Part shown: piece after piece, positions 5,077-7,348 of the stretch | Layout: each line of letters starts with the position of its first letter | Numbering within the stretch: the stretch's first letter is position 1 | Source: Bacillota bacterium | Lineage (GTDB): Bacteria; Bacillota; Clostridia; Christensenellales; Aristaeellaceae | Direction of reading: 5' to 3' | Assembly (NCBI GenBank): GCA_023391725.1 | Contig: JAEWAH010000111.1 | Location: 1-7,348 of the forward strand | DNA length: 7,348 nucleotides | Notes under the pieces: generated by a model | The model's input: the letters and a program-made list of their open reading frames with translations, nothing else | What the model was told of the DNA's origin: nothing | Database searches by the model: none | Translations under genes and position numbers: made by a program

Positions 5077-5334
5077 TTTCTGCCACTCCTTTTGACAAGC
5101 GAGGCACTTGCGGCGCGGGACAGCTCCTTTACATCTCCAATCATGGCCTCCACACAGGTGGAGACGATCTCTTTGGCCACCGCCTGGGGAATTTGGGCCT
5201 GCGCCGCATTGCCGGCAGCGGAAAAAAATGTTTTCCGCTTGGAAGTCTGTTTCCAAATATTATGCACGCTGCGCTTTCCCTTCCTTAACGGCGCGCCTAA
5301 TAGAGGTACGCCAATCTTCGCTGGATAACTCCAC
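5073..5334 (-). pseudogene. Disrupted N-terminal zinc-ribbon coding region
   Basis: Three pieces look protein-like but lie in different frames or are split by a stop. A GTG at 5334 opens MELSSEDWRTSIRRAVKEG and stops at TAA 5260-5262. Past the stop the same frame reads FFRCRQCGA (CxxC codons 5206-5217) and, nearer the downstream gene, RRKCLACQKEWQ (CxxC codons 5095-5106). Between them, about 5115-5205, GC-rich third positions favour the neighbouring frame, which reads QIPQAVAKEIVSTCVEAMIG and belongs to a 64-codon GTG-started frame (5267 to 5073). Stitching these together would give one protein with a CxxC...CxxC zinc ribbon joined to the membrane protein. Either the gene is decayed, or the sequence has indel errors (a seven-A run lies at 5222-5228), or the 64-codon frame is a real separate small gene. 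Confidence 0.45.
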
Positions 5335-5386
5335 CCGCTATGATAGCCCCAGAATGCGGGAAGAGGCGGAATAATCTCCGTACCTT

Positions 5387-5415
5387 ATTATATGTATAAA
5401 TTGCCAATAAATCAA
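5387..5415 (-). promoter_or_regulatory. Predicted promoter for the membrane-protein unit
   Basis: The minus strand has TTGATT (plus 5410-5415, 4 of 6), a 17-nt spacer and a perfect TATAAT (plus 5387-5392) in an AT-rich stretch. It lies about 50 nt upstream of the GTG that opens the disrupted frame and points toward the membrane-protein gene and its terminator. Confidence 0.7.
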
Positions 5416-5491
5416 GGAAATCTTCTAGTTAAATTACCTCATTTTCTGCCAGAAATCTTTATGAAGATGTTTGATTTTTTACGAGTGCTGA

Positions 5492-5652
5492 CAGCCTGTT
5501 CAAAAACCCGCAAGACTGGGAGGCGAGCCTGCAAAAGAGGGAGCTTATCGCGAAATAAGTGACCGAATCTTGCAGGCGAAGACGACAACGTAAGCAAGAA
5601 TGCCGCCATCTCAGGCGGCATTCTTGCGATTGCGGAGTTTTTCAGCAGGCTG
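5492..5652. mobile_element. 161-bp MITE-like element with terminal inverted repeats
   Basis: The ends are imperfect inverted repeats of about 23 bp: the left CAGCCTGTTCAAAAAC and the reverse complement of the right CAGCCTGCTGAAAAAC differ at two of 16 positions, and both continue into CCGCAA after a one-base gap. Inside are a GCCTGCAA/TTGCAGGC stem (5527-5534 with 5570-5577) enclosing a small CTTAT/ATAAG hairpin, and a perfect 14-bp stem. No transposase is encoded. The right end stops one base short of the stop codon of the upstream gene. Confidence 0.65.
5594..5627. terminator. Perfect 14-bp hairpin inside the MITE-like element
   Basis: GCAAGAATGCCGCC (5594-5607) and its exact complement (5614-5627) flank a six-base loop. 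It lies 27 bases past the stop of the peptidoglycan-binding gene and may act as a transcription terminator or barrier. There is no clean T-run on either side, so intrinsic termination is uncertain. Confidence 0.4.
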
Positions 5653-5653
5653 A

Positions 5654-6268
5654 TCAATTGCACTTGTCGCAGGGGGTAAGCTTATCCTTGGTGGCTTTGG
5701 ACAGCTTGATCTGGTACGGGTTTTTCATGTCGCTGCACTCCGGGGAGGAATGATAGACCTTGCCATTTTTCTCGACCCACACGAACGGGTCGTCGGTCTG
5801 CTTGGCGTGGCCGCCAAACAGCAGGGCAAGTGTCTTTTCACCGGCGATCCCGTCGGGGTCAAGCTTGTTTACCTTCTGGAACGATTCCACGGCCTCCCGG
5901 GTGCCGCTGCCAAAGTCGCCATCCGCCTTGCCGATGGGAAGATAGCCCAGGGTGATCAATTCTTCCTGCATGGCCCGGACCGCCTCGCCATTCATCCCCG
6001 CCTGAAGCAGCGGGTAGGGCGTTACGCTGGGGACCGGGGTCGCGGTGGGCGCCCGGGTCGGCCCCCTGGTGATCAAGGGGGGCGTGGTCGGCTGCGCGCC
6101 GGGAGAGGGCGCAAAGACGTTCAGGATCGCTTCGGGGCTGTCAGTGGGCGCGGACCCGGCCGCCGGATCGCCGCCGCCGTTGAGCGCGCCGGTCAGCAGC
6201 ACCACAACGGCAAAGGCCAGCAGGATCCACGGCCAGATAAGGCGCTTTCCCATGGACTCCCTATTCAT
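5654..6268 (-). CDS. Membrane-anchored peptidoglycan-binding-domain protein with C-terminal His/Cys site
   Basis: This 204-residue protein has one N-terminal membrane helix (about 10-28, after KR) and a Pro/Thr/Ala-rich extracytoplasmic linker (34-86). A PG_binding_1-type repeat follows (about 88-151; GMNGEAVRAMQEELITLGYL, then DGDFGSGTREAVESFQKVN). The C-terminal segment has His173, Cys178, Cys200 and Cys203 in the pattern H-x4-C...C-x2-C (YHSSPEC and PCDKC), a small probable metal-binding module found at the ends of various exported Gram-positive proteins. It probably sits outside the cell and touches the wall. The ATG at 6268 has AGGAGGG 7 nt upstream; the GTG at 6274 is too close to it. 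It follows the MFS gene by 33 nt, so co-transcription is likely. The biological role is unknown. Confidence 0.85.
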   Translation of the reverse strand: MNRESMGKRLIWPWILLAFAVVVLLTGALNGGGDPAAGSAPTDSPEAILNVFAPSPGAQPTTPPLITRGPTRAPTATPVPSVTPYPLLQAGMNGEAVRAMQEELITLGYLPIGKADGDFGSGTREAVESFQKVNKLDPDGIAGEKTLALLFGGHAKQTDDPFVWVEKNGKVYHSSPECSDMKNPYQIKLSKATKDKLTPCDKCN

Positions 6269-6282
6269 ATGCACTCCCTCCT

Positions 6283-6300
6283 GCGCGGCAAACGCCGCGC
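6283..6300. other. GC-rich intercistronic hairpin
   Basis: GCGCGGC (6283-6289) and GCCGCGC (6294-6300) form a perfect 7-bp stem with an AAAC loop. It fills the gap between the MFS stop codon and the ribosome site of the next gene. There is no T-run, so mRNA processing, stabilisation or partial attenuation is more likely than termination. Confidence 0.5.
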
Positions 6301-6301
6301 G

Positions 6302-7348
6302 TCAGCGGGGCACTGTGTCCTCCTCCCGGAATTTTAAGAACCAGGAGAAGACGCAGCTAACCACCATGGCCGCCGCCGGAAACAGCGACAGCAGGAAACG
6401 GGCAGCGCTGCCCGGATCGGAACCTGGGACCTGCCCGCTTTCAAACCCGTACAGCCGGGAAGCCAGCAGAATGCCCAAGCTTACAAACAGACCGCTGCAC
6501 CTGTTCAAAACGCCCATGGCCGAGGAGTAGATGCCTTCCCGGCGCAGGCCGAATTTGCGTGTATCCTCATCCATGATCCTGGCGCCGATGAGGTCCATGG
6601 TCGCCATGACCCCGGCCATGCCAAGCCCCACAAAGGCGCTGGCGATGATGGCGCCGACAAGGCTGTTCATAAAGTACAGGGGCAGGAAGGCCAGGCCTAA
6701 CAGGATCAATGCGCCGCGCCAGGTCTTCATCAGGGTAAAGCGGCGGATGAAAATGGACCACACCGCCATGGACAGCACCGCAAGGAGCAGCACGCTGCCC
6801 TGGAGGATCATTTTCGCCGCGTCGCCCAGGGCCAGGGAATAGGTTACGTACAGGGGCACGGACTGCAACACCAGAGCCATGGCCGCGCTGTAAAAGGCGT
6901 TGCACAGTCCAAATACCCAGAAATGGGGGTTGGCCGCCAGGGCCTTGATGCTGCCCCACAGGGGCGGCTTTTGCGTTTCCTGGATTTGAAGGTTCTCACG
7001 GCAGCCGGTGGCGCAGAAGAGGATGACCGCCACCGCCAGCAAGCTGTAGATGATGGCCGTGTTGGCGTAGCCGATGGCCCCGGCCACAACCGGGGTCAGC
7101 GCCAGACTGATCACCATGGCGACGAGCTGAAAGCCCTGGCGCATGGCGTTTGTTTTGGCCCGCACAGCGTCGCCCGTGAACAGTTCGGGGAACAGCGCGC
7201 CGTAGTTGGCGTTGATGAGGAAATCCAGCGTGCCGGTGAGGATGTAGGTAAGCAGCATGTACACGAAAAGCGGGGTCTGGCCCGACAGCGCGGGCGGGTT
7301 ATAAAACAGGATGAAGGCCAGAGCAAGGAGCGGCGCGCCCAGGATCAG
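6302..7348 (-). CDS. MFS_2 (MelB/GPH-like) transporter, 5' end missing
   Basis: The visible part is 348 residues and runs off the window with no start codon. At least eight hydrophobic segments are seen. Diagnostic features are YGALFPELF after a membrane helix in the first half, and DEDTRKFGLRREGIYSSAMG between later helices, a hallmark loop of MelB-type sodium- or proton-coupled sugar symporters (PF13347). The full family is about 440-480 residues, so roughly the first 100 residues lie beyond 7348. The substrate cannot be told: GPH members carry glycosides, pentosides and hexuronides, but many gut homologues are uncharacterised. The C-terminus ends normally (KFREEDTVPR). It is followed closely by the peptidoglycan-binding gene. 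Confidence 0.9.
   Translation of the reverse strand: MILGAPLLALAFILFYNPPALSGQTPLFVYMLLTYILTGTLDFLINANYGALFPELFTGDAVRAKTNAMRQGFQLVAMVISLALTPVVAGAIGYANTAIIYSLLAVAVILFCATGCRENLQIQETQKPPLWGSIKALAANPHFWVFGLCNAFYSAAMALVLQSVPLYVTYSLALGDAAKMILQGSVLLLAVLSMAVWSIFIRRFTLMKTWRGALILLGLAFLPLYFMNSLVGAIIASAFVGLGMAGVMATMDLIGARIMDEDTRKFGLRREGIYSSAMGVLNRCSGLFVSLGILLASRLYGFESGQVPGSDPGSAARFLLSLFPAAAMVVSCVFSWFLKFREEDTVPR

Noticed and set aside
5439..5663. Small minus-strand frame across the MITE-like element
   Set aside because: It is built from the terminal repeat and hairpin sequences and overlaps the end of the peptidoglycan-binding gene.

Overview
The window looks like part of a GC-rich Clostridia-type (Firmicutes) chromosome. 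Strong AGGAGG-like ribosome binding sites, a compact Rho-independent terminator, canonical TTGACA/TATAAT-type promoters and several palindromic intergenic repeats all point that way. I cannot assign a genus. Every gene I can support is on the minus strand, so the window reads right to left.

Right end (7348 to 5654): the 3' part of an MFS_2 (MelB/GPH-like) transporter, followed after a short hairpin-bearing gap by a membrane-anchored peptidoglycan-binding-domain protein with a C-terminal His/Cys site. A 161-bp MITE-like element with terminal inverted repeats (5492-5652) abuts the stop codon of that gene.

Middle (5415 to 3840): a good promoter (5387-5415) leads into a damaged reading frame that appears to have encoded a zinc-ribbon N-terminus. 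An intact two-helix membrane protein (5076-4621) and a clear terminator follow. Then comes about 750 bp without a gene, a mosaic of palindromic and inverted repeats (3854-4320, 4422-4548).

Left (3800 to 1): an arsenic-resistance island made of two regulatory circuits. An ArsR-family repressor (3748-3437) has its promoter spacer filled by an ATCGTA-N4-TACGAT type operator. A fuller version of that operator covers the promoter of the next gene, an ArsP-like permease (3366-2254). Next is a MarR-family regulator (2161-1721) with its own TTGCAA-type operator. It heads a probable operon: marR, arsM (As(III) S-adenosylmethionine methyltransferase), an ArsN1/phosphinothricin-type acetyltransferase, and an 82-residue protein ending in eight cysteines within 18 residues. 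At the far left lie three degenerate tandem repeats of 31-32 bp.

Working model (inference): ArsM converts As(III) to methylated trivalent arsenicals, the ArsP-like permease exports the trivalent organoarsenicals, ArsN1 acetylates amino-group-bearing organoarsenical or phosphinic antibiotics, and the small Cys-rich protein may bind or hand over arsenic. No arsC, arsB/acr3 or arsA is visible, so the locus looks specialised for organoarsenicals. The most novel parts are the Cys-rich protein, the non-canonical cysteine positions in both regulators, and the dual-regulator layout.
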